Assembly (NCBI GenBank): GCA_918807975.1
Contig: OU964925.1
Coordinates: forward strand, 4,750,798 to 4,814,797
Direction of reading: 5' to 3'
From: Aplidium turbinatum
Taxonomy: Eukaryota > Chordata > Ascidiacea > Aplousobranchia > Polyclinidae
Length of the DNA: 64,000 nt
Part shown: positions 21,252 through 32,060 of the stretch, in pieces
Position numbering within the stretch: position 1 is the first letter of the stretch
Layout of the letters: every line of letters begins with the position of its first letter
Made by a program: the position numbers and the translations under genes
The notes under the pieces: generated by a model
Told to the model about the DNA's origin: nothing
Seen by the model: only the letters and a program-made list of their open reading frames with translations
Databases searched by the model: none

Positions 21252-24018
21252 TAGTCCAGTCAAAATACGGTTTGACCCTGAACAAATTCCAAGAAAGCGT
21301 TTTAGGATTTTTTTTATTACTATTATATGTGGGGAACAACATACTAAAAGTTTACCAAAAATTGATTACCACAAAGGTTCTAAATATGACGTCATAAGAC
21401 GATGACAGCCATCGCACTAAAAATAACCAATATTTCCTTATTTCAAAGCTGTAGCTGTAGGTTACAGAAGAGTTTGCATTTTTTATACTATATATTTTGA
21501 TTTAACAATTTTTATACAAAGTTTTATACTAACTACATGGACAGGCGAGGTCATGGCGTCATCAATGACGTCATGACATACATGTACATTTCTAAAAATT
21601 ATACAATACACAGTGCATTTTAATGGTCACTATTTTCATCATCAGACACTGCTTCCTCACTCATATTGTCACAATGCCCTTCTTGACATGGTCCGCATAC
21701 CCGTGAACAGATAAGTCCGTGTCTTTTGTAAGTGCACCGAACTGTACTACAACCACGAGAACAATTGCAGTGAATTATTTTCAGAAGTGTTTCTGGCGCA
21801 GGTGAAGTATCCATCATCACTGGAACTAGACTGTTGTTCTGCAATTCCCATCCCCATTCAGTAGTGTCCATGGCCTCACCATTGTCCATCCAAAGCATTA
21901 CTTGGAGGTAACTCCGAAGGGCATGATACTTCGTTGCAGAGGTGGTTGGTGGCAGTCGTTCAGGTGTAACAAAGCTTTTGGCTGAACCAACGTTTTGGCA
22001 GAGACTAGAATACCTCATTGCAGACAGATTGTCTCCAGGTTTGCCCCCGAACAATGCCACCATCGCTTTACACCCAGCGTCTTCAATCTCAGCTATGTTT
22101 TTCTTAGGTGTGGAAAACATCGTAGCACAGCTATTTAAGACAGAGTCTCCCTTCAAAACCTTGTGTAGAGCGAGTTTTTTTCCGATTCCAAAAACCGCGG
22201 AAGTGGTATCGCATCCCGTGAACGCATGCAGGAACAGAAGACTGCTGCAGACATCGTTTCCAAGCAACTTCTTCATAACCTTAATGTCGTATACTGTTGT
22301 AGGAATCCCTTTATCCGAGTAGAAATAAAGCTTGTTGCCATCGCTGGTTGACACGTGATCAAGTAACAACACTAATAGATCTGTATCTTCGCCAATGAGA
22401 CTAGTACTTTTGTTGGATGACGTTGACACTGCTGCCTTAACAATCTCCACATCTGCATCCCCCTCTGATTGTATTACGTGACAACCTCTGTTCTTCATGC
22501 GTTGTGAAATGAGATTGATAAGAGACTGTTTGTTCTCCACATTCGAAAGGAAATCCTCCTTTTTCCCGACAAATTTCGTTCCTTCAGCAATATTCACTTT
22601 GTTACTTGTTCGATTTTTGCGCCGTCTCTGATGGGTAATGTCCTTAGTATTTGGTCCTCCAATGTAACCATCAAATACTATCGTAGCCTTACCATATTGC
22701 TTTACTGTGAAAGATGCATAGTCGTCAGCGATTGAACAATATGTCTTTCCTTCTGGCCACTTCAGTCGATGGAGAAGAGAACCTCCGTCAAGAACATGAT
22801 GTTCCACTTCTGGTACATCCTTGAGTACTGCGTCATCTGAACTCTGTTCTTTTATAGCAGCCATCAGTTGTGCTTTGTTTGGTTTGCGTAAAAGATGTTT
22901 TGCCCCAAAGAGGGATGGTGGGTGTGGTGAAAGTTCATAGGCCATCACCTCATCAAGGGAAAGATGAGCAGTTTGAGACACCACAAGAAACCTTTGAAAC
23001 AAAAGAGCGGGGTCTATTGTTTTGTCCATAGCAACGTCAATTGGCACACTAGATGCCAGGGTCTTGGCTTTCATTGACCGCTTGTACTTAACTGAAAACA
23101 GTGATTGACTCTCCATTGTTGCCACTATTTCTCTGCCAATGGTAAACAGGTTATGGACATTCACATCCTTATTTGCATTGACCCCGGTGATAATGTTGCG
23201 AAGAGACACTTCATCAGAAAAAGGTGAAAAGGTCTCGAGTTTATCTGCAATTTTCTCCAGGTCTTCACGATCTCTTCTCGTCCTAGACGTTCTTGCCTCC
23301 TTGTGTTGTTCACTAGTGACAAAGCTCTGGCGAGTGAAACCCTGCATTGTATCACTGTAGGAAGAGCACACTGGCACAGACAGAGTCCACAAGGCCCTCT
23401 GATATTCGGACATTCCACTTCCTCTGGTGAGTCCTCCTGCAGTTGTTAGGGAACGCATCAGAGCTTGCTCGATGACTAGGTCACAACCCAAGCCTGCCCA
23501 GTACTGATCAGTACGCCTTACAACATGCAAGCCATTCATAAATCTATGGAACACTGATGGCATATCATCTTCCAGATTGGTCATTGACTGGAGGTAAAGG
23601 TAGGCGGACTTCACATAGTTCCCATGCCCAGCAGCTGCAAAAATGGGCAAACATTCGGCTACAGCATGAAGGTGCATCAGCCAGGATCCTGTACGATCGG
23701 CCTCGATAAGCTCCCTTGCAATTCCTACCATCTGTTGGTAATTCTTTGTTGATTTTTGGGGCATTGTGACGTCATGTGACGTTAAATTACATCACAATTG
23801 CACGAGCTAATTCGTTTACGGCAACAGAACTGTTAACATTTTATAGCTTGGCGGCCATATTCTTTGACGTCACATTTGGACCCTTTGTGGTAACTCTATT
23901 TTATTAAACTTTTAGTATGTTTTTCCCTACATGTTGTACTACCAAAAAAAACAATAAAACGCTTTCTTGGAATTTGTTCAGGGTAAAGGTTTTTTTTTTT
24001 TGTATTTTGACTGGACTA
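21252..24018 (-). mobile_element. Academ-like DNA transposon, 2.77 kb, apparently complete
   Basis: The ends TAGTCCAGTCAAAATAC and their complement begin inverted repeats of about 145-155 bp (21252-21395 and 23865-24018). A 3-bp duplication TTA flanks the element (21249-21251 and 24019-24021). The related LTR at 38174-39071 shows the empty site (minus strand aaggatgtttaccagtgg), which fixes both ends. Inside is one intact 714-codon frame. A short duplication, an XPG-like nuclease and a Cys8 cluster together match the Academ (AcademX) superfamily as I know it. That assignment is inferred. The intact frame and clean ends suggest recent mobility. Confidence 0.75.
21620..23764 (-). CDS. Academ-like transposon protein with XPG/PIN-like nuclease and Cys8 cluster
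   Basis: The frame has 714 residues, starting at the ATG 23764 just inside the right inverted repeat and ending near the left one. Residues 1-150 contain GLHVVRRTDQYWAGLG and GGLTRGSGMSEYQRALW. Residues about 355-525 carry acidic motifs of a FEN/XPG/PIN-like nuclease: SEGDADVEIV (433-442), GEDTDLLVLLLDH (458-470) and HAFTGCDTTSAVFG (513-526). Residues 666-698 hold eight cysteines (C-x-C-x3-C-x4-C-x8-C-x3-C-x2-C-x4-C), a probable zinc-binding Cys8 finger. The tail is acidic. The nuclease and Cys8 pair is reported for Academ elements. A DDE triad could not be assigned by eye. No stops or shifts. Confidence 0.7.
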   Translation of the reverse strand: MPQKSTKNYQQMVGIARELIEADRTGSWLMHLHAVAECLPIFAAAGHGNYVKSAYLYLQSMTNLEDDMPSVFHRFMNGLHVVRRTDQYWAGLGCDLVIEQALMRSLTTAGGLTRGSGMSEYQRALWTLSVPVCSSYSDTMQGFTRQSFVTSEQHKEARTSRTRRDREDLEKIADKLETFSPFSDEVSLRNIITGVNANKDVNVHNLFTIGREIVATMESQSLFSVKYKRSMKAKTLASSVPIDVAMDKTIDPALLFQRFLVVSQTAHLSLDEVMAYELSPHPPSLFGAKHLLRKPNKAQLMAAIKEQSSDDAVLKDVPEVEHHVLDGGSLLHRLKWPEGKTYCSIADDYASFTVKQYGKATIVFDGYIGGPNTKDITHQRRRKNRTSNKVNIAEGTKFVGKKEDFLSNVENKQSLINLISQRMKNRGCHVIQSEGDADVEIVKAAVSTSSNKSTSLIGEDTDLLVLLLDHVSTSDGNKLYFYSDKGIPTTVYDIKVMKKLLGNDVCSSLLFLHAFTGCDTTSAVFGIGKKLALHKVLKGDSVLNSCATMFSTPKKNIAEIEDAGCKAMVALFGGKPGDNLSAMRYSSLCQNVGSAKSFVTPERLPPTTSATKYHALRSYLQVMLWMDNGEAMDTTEWGWELQNNSLVPVMMDTSPAPETLLKIIHCNCSRGCSTVRCTYKRHGLICSRVCGPCQEGHCDNMSEEAVSDDENSDH

Positions 24019-24398
24019 TTACCAATGGATCTCTGATTGCGAAATCATTATTATGCAATGTATTTTCTAGAATCGTTTTCCCTAGGCTACGTGACAATCT
24101 AGAAACTTCGGCTTGTTTACGATTTAATGCAACTTGACAGAACCATTAATCCTATGACGTAACATTATGTAACCTTCTCGAATTTACTATACCGAAAAAC
24201 CTTCTATAAATAGTGGTGTAATTTGCGTAATGATTATTATGGGAGTTGATTATTATGATGAGTGATTATTATGATGAGTTGGTGATGAGAGATCATTGTT
24301 ATAGTAGTAGCAGTTGTTAATAGACGCAAAGATTATTGTTGATCGAGAGTTGAAGTATTAAATACGAGTAAAGCAAAGTTGATGCTAATATAATTTCT

Positions 24399-24694
24399 CA
24401 AGAAAATGAAGTATCTTCTGACAGGTGTCAAACCCACAACAATGCTTGATATGAACGACTCGGTTACATGTCTTGTAATGCAAAGAAATTTATTCTCACA
24501 CGAGTCAGTTCAATCATATATTGCTAAAAATCGATTTCGATCAGCTAGAAGCTAGATCATCTTCAGTTAAGCTAAGCTAATTCTATTTGAATAAGCTTAA
24601 CTTAACTGAAGATGATCTAGCTTCTAGCTGATCGAAATCGATTTTTAGCAATATATGATTGAACTGTCTCGTGTGAGAATAAATTTCTTTGCAT
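24399..24694. mobile_element. Fold-back insertion with 13-bp target duplication
   Basis: Flanks TAATATAATTTCT at 24386-24398 and 24695-24707 are a perfect 13-bp duplication. The relative at 38174-39071 has the site once (near 38455-38470). The right 220 bp (about 24476-24696) is a long hairpin, with arms including gatcagctagaagctagatc and a short loop near 24586. The left 77 bp is not part of the hairpin. A 13-bp duplication with a single-sided hairpin is unlike hAT and suggests target-primed integration, perhaps of a Penelope-like end, but the class is unresolved. Confidence 0.6.
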
Positions 24695-25408
24695 TAATAT
24701 AATTTCTGATTGAAATTAGAATTGTATGAGAAGCTGTGAGTGGATTACGTTAAACTCGATCAATAGTTGCAAGTATTGGAATCTATTGCTGTTTACTGTT
24801 AGTGTTACTTTGATTAATTGCTGGAAGTGGTGAACCATTCGTTTGAGTCCTTCAAGCGTGTTCATATATCATTTCACTAGTAGAACTATCCGTGAATTTA
24901 ATTGACTGCTTTTCGGTTATAACCCATTAAACTACGTCATTGAACCTTTTCAAGTCTCTTTTCTGGTAAGAGATAGAAAGAAACCGTGACAAACACACAA
25001 GCGGAAAGACCATGAAAAGCAATATTTTTACTAGCCACCTAGTTAATGAAACTAAAATTGAAACCAGTTCTTCTTCAGTGCCGGAAGTGTGTGTGTACAG
25101 GTCGTTGTCAGGAGAGGGGGCACGCCCCCCTGCAGCGACTGCCCTGACAAACACAATAATTTTTAGAGTTGCAAATTACAATGCAATGAGATAAATTAAA
25201 TAATTTTTCAAGCATTTTGCGTTTTTTGGAATTTTTTCAATTATTGCTGACTTTGCTGTAAACAGCCCTAACGCAGAAAGCAAAATACAAAGTTTGGAAT
25301 TTTTTATGATATTTTCATTTGATTTAATTATTTTTTCTACTGCACGTAAGCGGCAGTGTAACTCAATTGATGAAAGCATCCAACTGGTATCTGAAGGTGT
25401 AATTATAA

Positions 25409-25480
25409 GCACGGCGGTTACCTCAGTGGTTTGATTCGGGATCAAGAGGTTGAAGGTTCGATACCCACTGCCGCGATTCT
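25409..25480 (+). other. tRNA-like sequence, probably SINE head
   Basis: An acceptor-like pair CGGCGGT / ACTGCCG encloses an A-box-like tacctcagtggttt and a B box GGTTCGATACC. The T and anticodon arms pair poorly, so a working tRNA gene is unlikely. It lies within the hAT-like element 20871-25763. Confidence 0.35.
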
Positions 25481-25598
25481 ATTCATGCATAACTTATAAA
25501 AAGTTTTGTCCCTTTACAGTATATTATGTTCGATTTTTCGTCATGTTGATGAAAACAGTTCGTGCTGCATGGGATGGGGCAGCGCTAATAAAAAAAAA

Positions 25599-25618
25599 AT
25601 ATATATATATATATATAT
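25599..25618. repeat. (AT)n microsatellite
   Basis: About ten AT dinucleotides follow an A-run, just before the gcgataa-rich end of the surrounding element. Confidence 0.8.
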
Positions 25619-25763
25619 CGTTATCGGACATTATCGGCGATAATTTTATCGTTTATTGTTATCGCTTAACTTTTTTTTGATTTATCGTTATCGCTTAGGC
25701 ATATTTTGCTTATCGATTATCGTTATCGCTTAAGTGAAAAATGAGTTATCGCGCCCAACACTG

Positions 25764-26976
25764 CATAGGCGTGTAGCCAGCAAAGGTGATTGACCAAATT
25801 ACATCCCTTTTTGTCACATTTTGTAGATTTTTAGGAGAAGGCATATAGAAAGTTTTTAAATTGACACAAACTATCTTTTTTGGCTTTTATGTTGCAGGTT
25901 CTCTAGCTCAGTGTTAGGGATTATGAGACTCCTTTTTTTAATCCAAGACAAATTAGCATTGGTACTATGACTTTGTGATAGGGTTTGTTCATTTGATCCG
26001 CCTAACTCCGTTGTCATATTTTGGAAGCATATTGCTTGTGTATCATGGAGGGTGCCACTGCCTGAAAGAGTATCTTTATTCTCATCATAGTTGTCCCAAG
26101 CAGTCGCAATTGCTAAACCTTTTCTGCAATTGTTCCTTCTAGAGTAGCTCTTTTCATCTCCAAAGCCTGTAGCGAGATTTCTGTTTCATACCTCTGACAC
26201 AAAGTGTAGCCTGGACATGTGTCCAAAATGGTTAAGAAGTTTAACGACATTTTTGGAGCCCTTCATTGATTTCAGAGTTATCCCAATCAGCAGATGCTTT
26301 GCAGGTTTGATTCTTCCATTGGTAACTTTGTAAACATTGTCGAAGCGGAAAACAATGCTTATCTTTCACAGCGCTGGGTCATGGCATCTTTCCCACCGTA
26401 GGTATATTTGTAGAACTGCATGTGCACAAGGTGATGAACTGTTTTATTTTGATCATGGTATAGAATACTTGCTTCATTACACAACTTTAAATCGTGCTGT
26501 GAATGAAACACAGTAAAAATAAACAGACCTCTCGGCAGAAGCGTCACGAGGAGGGAAGGGGGCAAGAAACTGAGTTGAGCACCATTTTAATTAAAAGCAT
26601 ATAAAGATCAGCCAATTTCTATCTAAAGACACAAATTGCAACTTCTTGACCGTTCCTGTAGCTTTTCTCAAATAACTTTGAGATTCACTTAGCCTAAGTT
26701 ACTATTTACAAAATAGTCGAGCGCTTTCACTTCCCGTATATGAGGTAGTTTGTCGTTGAGTGTATTAATCAAAACTATGCACTCAAAAGCGAGAACTATA
26801 AATTTGTTAATCTAACTAGACTTTGCCACAATCACTGTTCTTTGCTGCAATACATAACCAAACGATTCCTTGCACAGAAACAGAGATATAAGATAAACGC
26901 TAGATCATTATGATTTAGCCTAAATGCCGTTTTACGTTGCTGTATTCTGTGTTGTCTACAGAGTAATTGTCTATAG
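25764..26976. other. Intron sequence; only the fossil frame recognised
   Basis: Apart from the remnant at 25880-26560 nothing was identified. 26580-26960 is AT-rich intronic sequence of the receptor gene. Confidence 0.3.
25880..26560 (-). pseudogene. Fossil mobile-element protein (WDN...LSGSGT family)
   Basis: The minus strand at about 26110-25885 reads IATAWDNYDENKDTLSGSGT, then LHDTQAICFQNMTTELGGSN, ending at a stop. Upstream (26560-26150) other frames show further pieces (LVHMQFYKYTYGG) broken by stops. Proteins with a WDN..xxTLSGxGTxH motif are common multi-copy, transposon-associated proteins in invertebrate genomes. In my recollection this module precedes the VVRRxDxxWAGL region in the longer relatives of the 714-residue protein at 21620-23764. 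That link is inference. Confidence 0.4.
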
Positions 26977-27369
26977 GAGGGGTCCGCAAATACTTTTTGG
27001 CGCGACCCAAAAAACAATCGTTCGAAATCTTCGCGGCCCAAACGTTTCAGAAGCAAAAATATTTTGCAATTTAATATCAATTTCAATAGGATCGTCCCCG
27101 CTTATTAAGCCCACATCGGGACTGGACGATTTCGGGCTTATTAAGCGGGGACCACTCCTATACCTTCAGTAATTCCGGAATTGACCAAATTGGGCTTAAT
27201 AAGTCGGTGGACCTATTAACCGTGGGCTTCGTCTTCGTCGTGTGAGCTTCTGGGGCCGAGGGTCCATCCTTTTACCACTCCAGATTTACGATGTTCCCGG
27301 ACTACACTGAAAGGCTACTAGAGAGCAGCCAGTCATTGGTTTCAACATCCATGACGCGCAGACCTTGCA

Positions 27370-27920
27370 CTCCGTTAGGGGCTTGAAGATGGTACAGTTA
27401 TTAATTGATGATGTGGTCTGCGGTCTGTTCCTCGGCACCACATTCCCAAGAGGAGGAAGAGGCCATTCCCCATTGGTGCGTGGTTGAGCGGAAAAGCCCG
27501 ACGCCTGTACGAAGACGGTTGAGGTGCACCCATGCCTGTTTTTGTGGTGTCAGGCCGATGGGGCATGTGTCGGCGTCGGAGATGAACGAATGAAGTCTGG
27601 TGGTACTTGACTTCCATTCAGAATTCCATTTATGGTCTGCCCCAAGTAGCCGCAGAGTAGTCTTGTTCATCAGCTTCGTTGATCAGTAGTTGAGCGGCTG
27701 CCACGAATGGGTGTCTTGATTTCATCCGACAAGGGTGCTCGTTTGGGGGAACAGACATCTTGTGGTGGAGAAGATGTTAGGCTCCAGTGCCTGTCGGCCG
27801 AGAGACAGAGTGGTTTCTTCGCGACGAAGCTCAGCAGGTTGGATGCCAGCGAAAATGGGGAGATTGTTCAATGGTGTGAGACGCAGGCATCATTGAATCT
27901 TAATTTTTTTCGAGGCTGAG
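27370..27920 (-). pseudogene. LINE ORF2 C-terminal fragment
   Basis: The minus strand 27670-27401 reads QAWVHLNRLRTGVGLFRST, then WGMASSSSWECGAEEQTADH and IIN. The WVxLNRLRTGVGxF and CxCGxxEQTADHII signature is the common C-terminal end of LINE polyproteins. Only this tail is recognisable. It is a different LINE from the one at 28190-32060. Confidence 0.6.
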
Positions 27921-28189
27921 CCATTTTCACTTTTTGTACTCAAATTTAGATTAAAAATTCAATTAGTAAAGTTATTAGTTTTTGGCTAATTTGACTAATG
28001 CTAAAAAAGCTAAAAGTTCGCAAAGGCATTCAATTCAAAACTTAAATCAGTAAACGTAAACAACTAGCCTTAATCAACTTCGCCTAACTCCTTTTTAGTC
28101 AAGTATATTTCGTAATTTTGTTCTTGATTTGGTAAACATGAGTGTTGTAGGAGTACGTCACCACTATGCACTCCTTGATGTCACAAAAG

Positions 28190-31100
28190 CGATGATGATG
28201 GCTATCCCTCGTCTTCGAGGATGATGGCCTTCGCAATAAAAAATAAAAGCTAACGGTGAGTTCTTAAATGGCTAAAGAGTCCAATCCTCGCTTTAAAAGT
28301 TCGGTTACATTTGGTACATTTAAGATCCTTTTGGAGAGTTGGTTTTGGGTGTGATTGTCTTTCTTTACTTTTCAGTGAGTCTTTATACCGCTTCTTTTGT
28401 CCACCTACTGAACGCTTACCTTTAGCCAATTCCAAGTAAAACATTTGCTTAGGGAGACGCTGATCTGGCATTCGCACTACATGCCCGCACCATCTGACTT
28501 GGTTTTGAATAATACGGCACTCAATGCTTGTTGTTTCAGCTTCTTCTAGCACGCTCAATTTGTTCTATTCGCTTCCCAGCTGATATTCAGAATTTTGCGC
28601 AGGCAGCGTTGTTGAAATCTTTCAAGAGTTGTAATGTGGTTTCGGTAGGTGGTCCAGGTTTCGGAAGCATATAGTAGTGTTGTGATAACTACTGCATTGT
28701 AGACGGCGAGCTTTGTACTTTTTCGTATGTTATGATTGTCAAATATTCGTGAGCGAAGTTTTCAAAAAGCGGTACTAGCACAATTTAACCTATGTTGTAT
28801 GTCATCCTGAAGGTCAACGCTATCAGAAATTTCACTTACGAGGTAGCAAAAGTGTTTCACATTCTTTAGAGGTGTACCATCGAGAAGGATTTCTGGCAGA
28901 GCACTGGTACCATCTTTAAGAAGTGGTTGAAAGAGGACCTGAGTCTTGTTGACTTGAGTAATATTGACGCTAAGTCCAAGCCTCTTGCATGCTTGAAGGA
29001 AGGCATTCAGAATCTGCTGTAGGTGGTTTTCACTCAGTGCTGCTACACACTATACAGTTATCATCGGCATATTGAAATTCCATAATACTCCGTGTTGTAG
29101 TCTTTGATTTACTTTTAAGGCGGGCGAGGTTAAAAAGCTTTCCATCCATGCGGTAAGATATTTCAATGCCAGATGGAAGGTCATGGTGGACTATTTCCAA
29201 GATAGATGCAATAAAATTTACAAAAAGAGTTGGTGCTATTACGCAGCCCTGTTTCTCTCCAGAGTTAACCAGGAAAGGTTCAGAACTGTTGTTGCTGGTC
29301 TGGACTCTGGCAAACATACCATCATGAAGAAGACGCAGAATACGAAGAAATTTGTCTGGACATCCGTATTTAGAAAGTACATCCCACAGTAGATCTCTTG
29401 GGACGCGGTCGAAGGCCTTAGAGAGGTCAACAAACGCCATGTACAGTGGTTGATGTTGTTCACGACACTTTTCTTGCAATCGTCTGAGGGAAATATCATG
29501 TCTGTGGTGCTACGCGATGGCCTGAAGCCAGCCTGAGATTTTGGGAGAATCTTCTCGGATATCAGTTTGAGGCGATTGTGCAAAATACGTGCTAAGATCT
29601 TGCCAGCAGTTGCTAACAGAGAAATCCCACCATAATTACCACACTCTGGTCGATTACCTTTGCGTTTGTATGTGATGATGATATTAGCATCTTTGAAATC
29701 AGATTGAGCAATTTCATTTGTCCAGATTTTGATTAGCAGTTGATGAAGGTTATGTTGGATTAAACTGCCACCTACTTTGTAAATCTCTGCTTGGATTCCA
29801 TCAGGGCCCGCTGTTTTGTAGTTTTTCATAGCCATGATGGCAGTTTTGACCTCTCCGAGAGATGATTTCTGAGAAAGAGAGTCTTCTTGTGTCATGTTGG
29901 GAATGATGTCAATCACGCATTTGTCAATAACAGCTGTGTGGTTGAAAAGCTCCTCAAAATATTTCTTCCATCGAGATCTTATTTCGGCTTCGCTCTTAAG
30001 TGTTGTCTCTCCATCCTTACTTCTCAGAGGGGATTGTGCATGCGTGGATGGTCCGTAAACTTCTCTCATTGCATTAAAAAAGCCATGTGTGTTATTGGCA
30101 TCTGCCAGCTGTTGCATTTCGTGGGCTTTCTTTTCCCACCACTGATCCTTGAGAATACGAGTAGTTCTTTGGACTTCAGCCTTACATTGTTTGTACAGGT
30201 CACGTTTTATATCAGATTGAGAGTCATTTTGGAGCGTGATAAAGGCTTCTCGCTTTCTATCAATTAGTTTCCTAAAAACTTTATCGTTCTCATCGAACCA
30301 ATCTTGGTGGTTCTTCTTGTTATGACCAACAGTTTCTTTGCATGTGTCGTGAATAGCCGTTTTAAGGTGATTCCAGCAATCTTCAACAGAGTCAGAAATC
30401 GAATTTTCCTGAAGACGAGTTTGGAGGCACTATTGAAAAGTCTCACGTGACTTCGTGTCCTGAAGAGCTTCAATATTGTATTTTTGTGGAACTTTTGTTT
30501 GATCGTGGTATTTTAATTTAGTATGCAGTTTTATCTTATCGATGCAATGAGACGATGGTCTGTCCAGCACTCATCGGCTCCAGTGACAGCTCTAGTAAGG
30601 AGCACATCTTGTTGGTCACGAGATCTTACAATTACATAGTCGATGAGATGCCAGTGTTTTGACCGCGGATGTTGCCAAGAAAGTTTCAGGCGGTTTCTTT
30701 GGCGAAATAAAGTGTTGGTTATCACCAGGTTGTGCTCTGCACACTTAGTGAGAAGAAGGGTTCCGTTAGAGTTGACCTTCCCCTCTCCCTCTTTTCAAAT
30801 TGTGCCTTTCCAGAGATCCACTTGTTTTCCGACTCTTGCATTAAAGTCTCCAAGAAGAATAACTTTGTCTTCTCGTGAAGTGTAGGAAAGAACATGATCA
30901 AGTTGGTTATAGAAAGCTTCCTTGACTGCATCCTCTGCATCAAGTGTAGGGGCATAAGCACTGATAACAGTTGCATGTTGATTGTTGGCCAGTTGGATTC
31001 GGAGTGTCATCAGACGAGAGTTTATTCCAACTGGCTATTCTGTCAGTTTTGGGAGGAGGCATTTTTTAATCGCAAAACCTACGCCATGGATTCCTGGATG

Positions 31101-32060
31101 TACAAGATCATAGCCCTTCCAGAAAAAAGTAAAATTGCCACATTCTTCCCTTAGTTGACCCTCTCCAGCTCTCCTGGTTTCGCTAAGAGCCACGATGTCA
31201 AGTTGAAATTGAAATCAAGTTGAAACGGTGTAGTTCACGAGCAATGATAGCAGTTCGTCTCTCTGGCCTGTTTGAGCTGGAGTTATCCATTGGAGTCCTA
31301 ACATTTCAGGTTCCAAATTTCATCGTTACATATTTTGTTTTTCGACCGCAGGTAAGGTGAACCCTCTGGACGCGTTTTTCCAGACAGGTTGAGTTGAAGT
31401 GGACTATGTTCCGGGGACCTTTTCTAGCCCCTTCCCTATTCAGGGTGAGCAGAGTGGATCTTAAAGATGGCTGCTCAGTCGTGATAACTGCTACCGAACA
31501 TCTCTCCTACTTCTTCCAAAAGATAGAGTGACTGAATCAAGTTACCACCACTAACGTGTCGAGTCCGCACTAGAAACTTCCAGCTTTCACTTGCCTGTTT
31601 CCGTTATGCATTATCGATCGCCGTTAGGTTTGAGTGTTTTGCGAAGACGCCTGTGCGTGAGTTGATTAGCGTGGACTTGCTGGCGCACACTCAACAAGCA
31701 CACGTAAACTTGACAAAGCCATCAGCTTTATCCAATGGCAAGGCAAGCCAAGACGATTGTAGCTGGTGGCATGCTGCAGCCTTCATTCGCCTTCACAGTC
31801 GTTGAGCTTGGCTGGCTTCATCCGCCTGTTCCGCCGTTGGGGACTTGAGTACTTTGAACTACGTTTTGTCTGGCCTCTACCTTTGGACCAACCTGGCATG
31901 GGTGACCCTTCTGGGAGCAGTTAGCTCCCGCCAGTACAGCTCTAGAGGTCACTGAGGCACGCAAACTCTCTCACCACGTTAAGGTAGTAGTCCGAGAGAG
32001 AGACAAAAGACAAAAGCGATAGAAACAAAACAAAGGTTATCACAATGAAACGAAAGGCCA
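28190..32060 (-). mobile_element. LINE (APE-type), broken, antisense in receptor intron 1
   Basis: The order on the minus strand is endonuclease (31010-30531: VISAYAPTLDAEDAVKEAFY, LLGDFNARVGKQVD, HPRSKHWHLIDYVIVRSRDQ), reverse transcriptase (30117-29030: NYKTAGPDGIQAEIYK, FVDLSKAFDRVPRDLL, FQYADDNCIV), then a C-terminal C2H2 finger (28330-28250: CTKCNRTFKARIGLFSHLRT). The 3' end near 28190 has a gatgatgatggctatccctc-type sequence often seen in such elements, and 31320-32060 is probably its 5' UTR. At least four frame changes or stops separate the pieces. Its motifs resemble the RTE-like elements often annotated as craniofacial development protein 2-like; the clade is uncertain. Confidence 0.75.
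29030..30117 (-). pseudogene. LINE reverse transcriptase, split in two frames
   Basis: The first frame (30117-29239) carries the fingers, from AREVYG-like sequence through GPDGIQAEIYKVGGSLI and ILHNRLKLISEKILPKSQAG. The second (29479-29030) carries KAFDRVPRDLLWDVLSKYG, EKQGCVIAPTLF and the catalytic QYADDNCIV. A frameshift near 29470-29500 joins them, so the enzyme is not made from this copy. Confidence 0.75.

Larger units (their letters stand above)
21012..24991 (+). mobile_element. Solo LTR-like repeat, interrupted by two insertions
   Basis: This starts TGTCACAATC and ends CGTGACA (TG...CA rule), and is flanked by a 5-bp duplication AACAC (21007-21011 and 24992-24996). Without the two insertions and their target duplications it is about 0.9 kb, the same as its inverted relative at 38174-39071, which has its own 5-bp duplication. 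Size, ends and duplication length fit a solo LTR of an LTR retrotransposon. No internal coding region lies beside it. The family is not identifiable. It is a fossil repeat of moderate age. Confidence 0.65.
20871..25763. mobile_element. hAT-like element with gcgataa-rich ends, host of a nested stack
   Basis: The left end is CAGTGATGGGCATTATCGGC and the right end complement is CAGTGTTGGGCGCGATAAC. Both subterminal regions are full of ttatcg/gcgataa words. Flanks TATAGACG and CATAGGCG agree at 6 of 8 bases, compatible with an old 8-bp duplication. A related left end occurs at 62857 in duplication copy 2, so it predates the duplication. The interior holds the LTR-like repeat at 21012-24991 and a tRNA-like stretch near 25409. 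No hAT transposase is visible. Confidence 0.6.

Noticed and set aside
25409-25480. Possible tRNA gene
   Set aside because: The acceptor pairs and boxes look right, but the anticodon and T arms do not fold well and it lies inside a transposon. A SINE head or tRNA relic is more likely.
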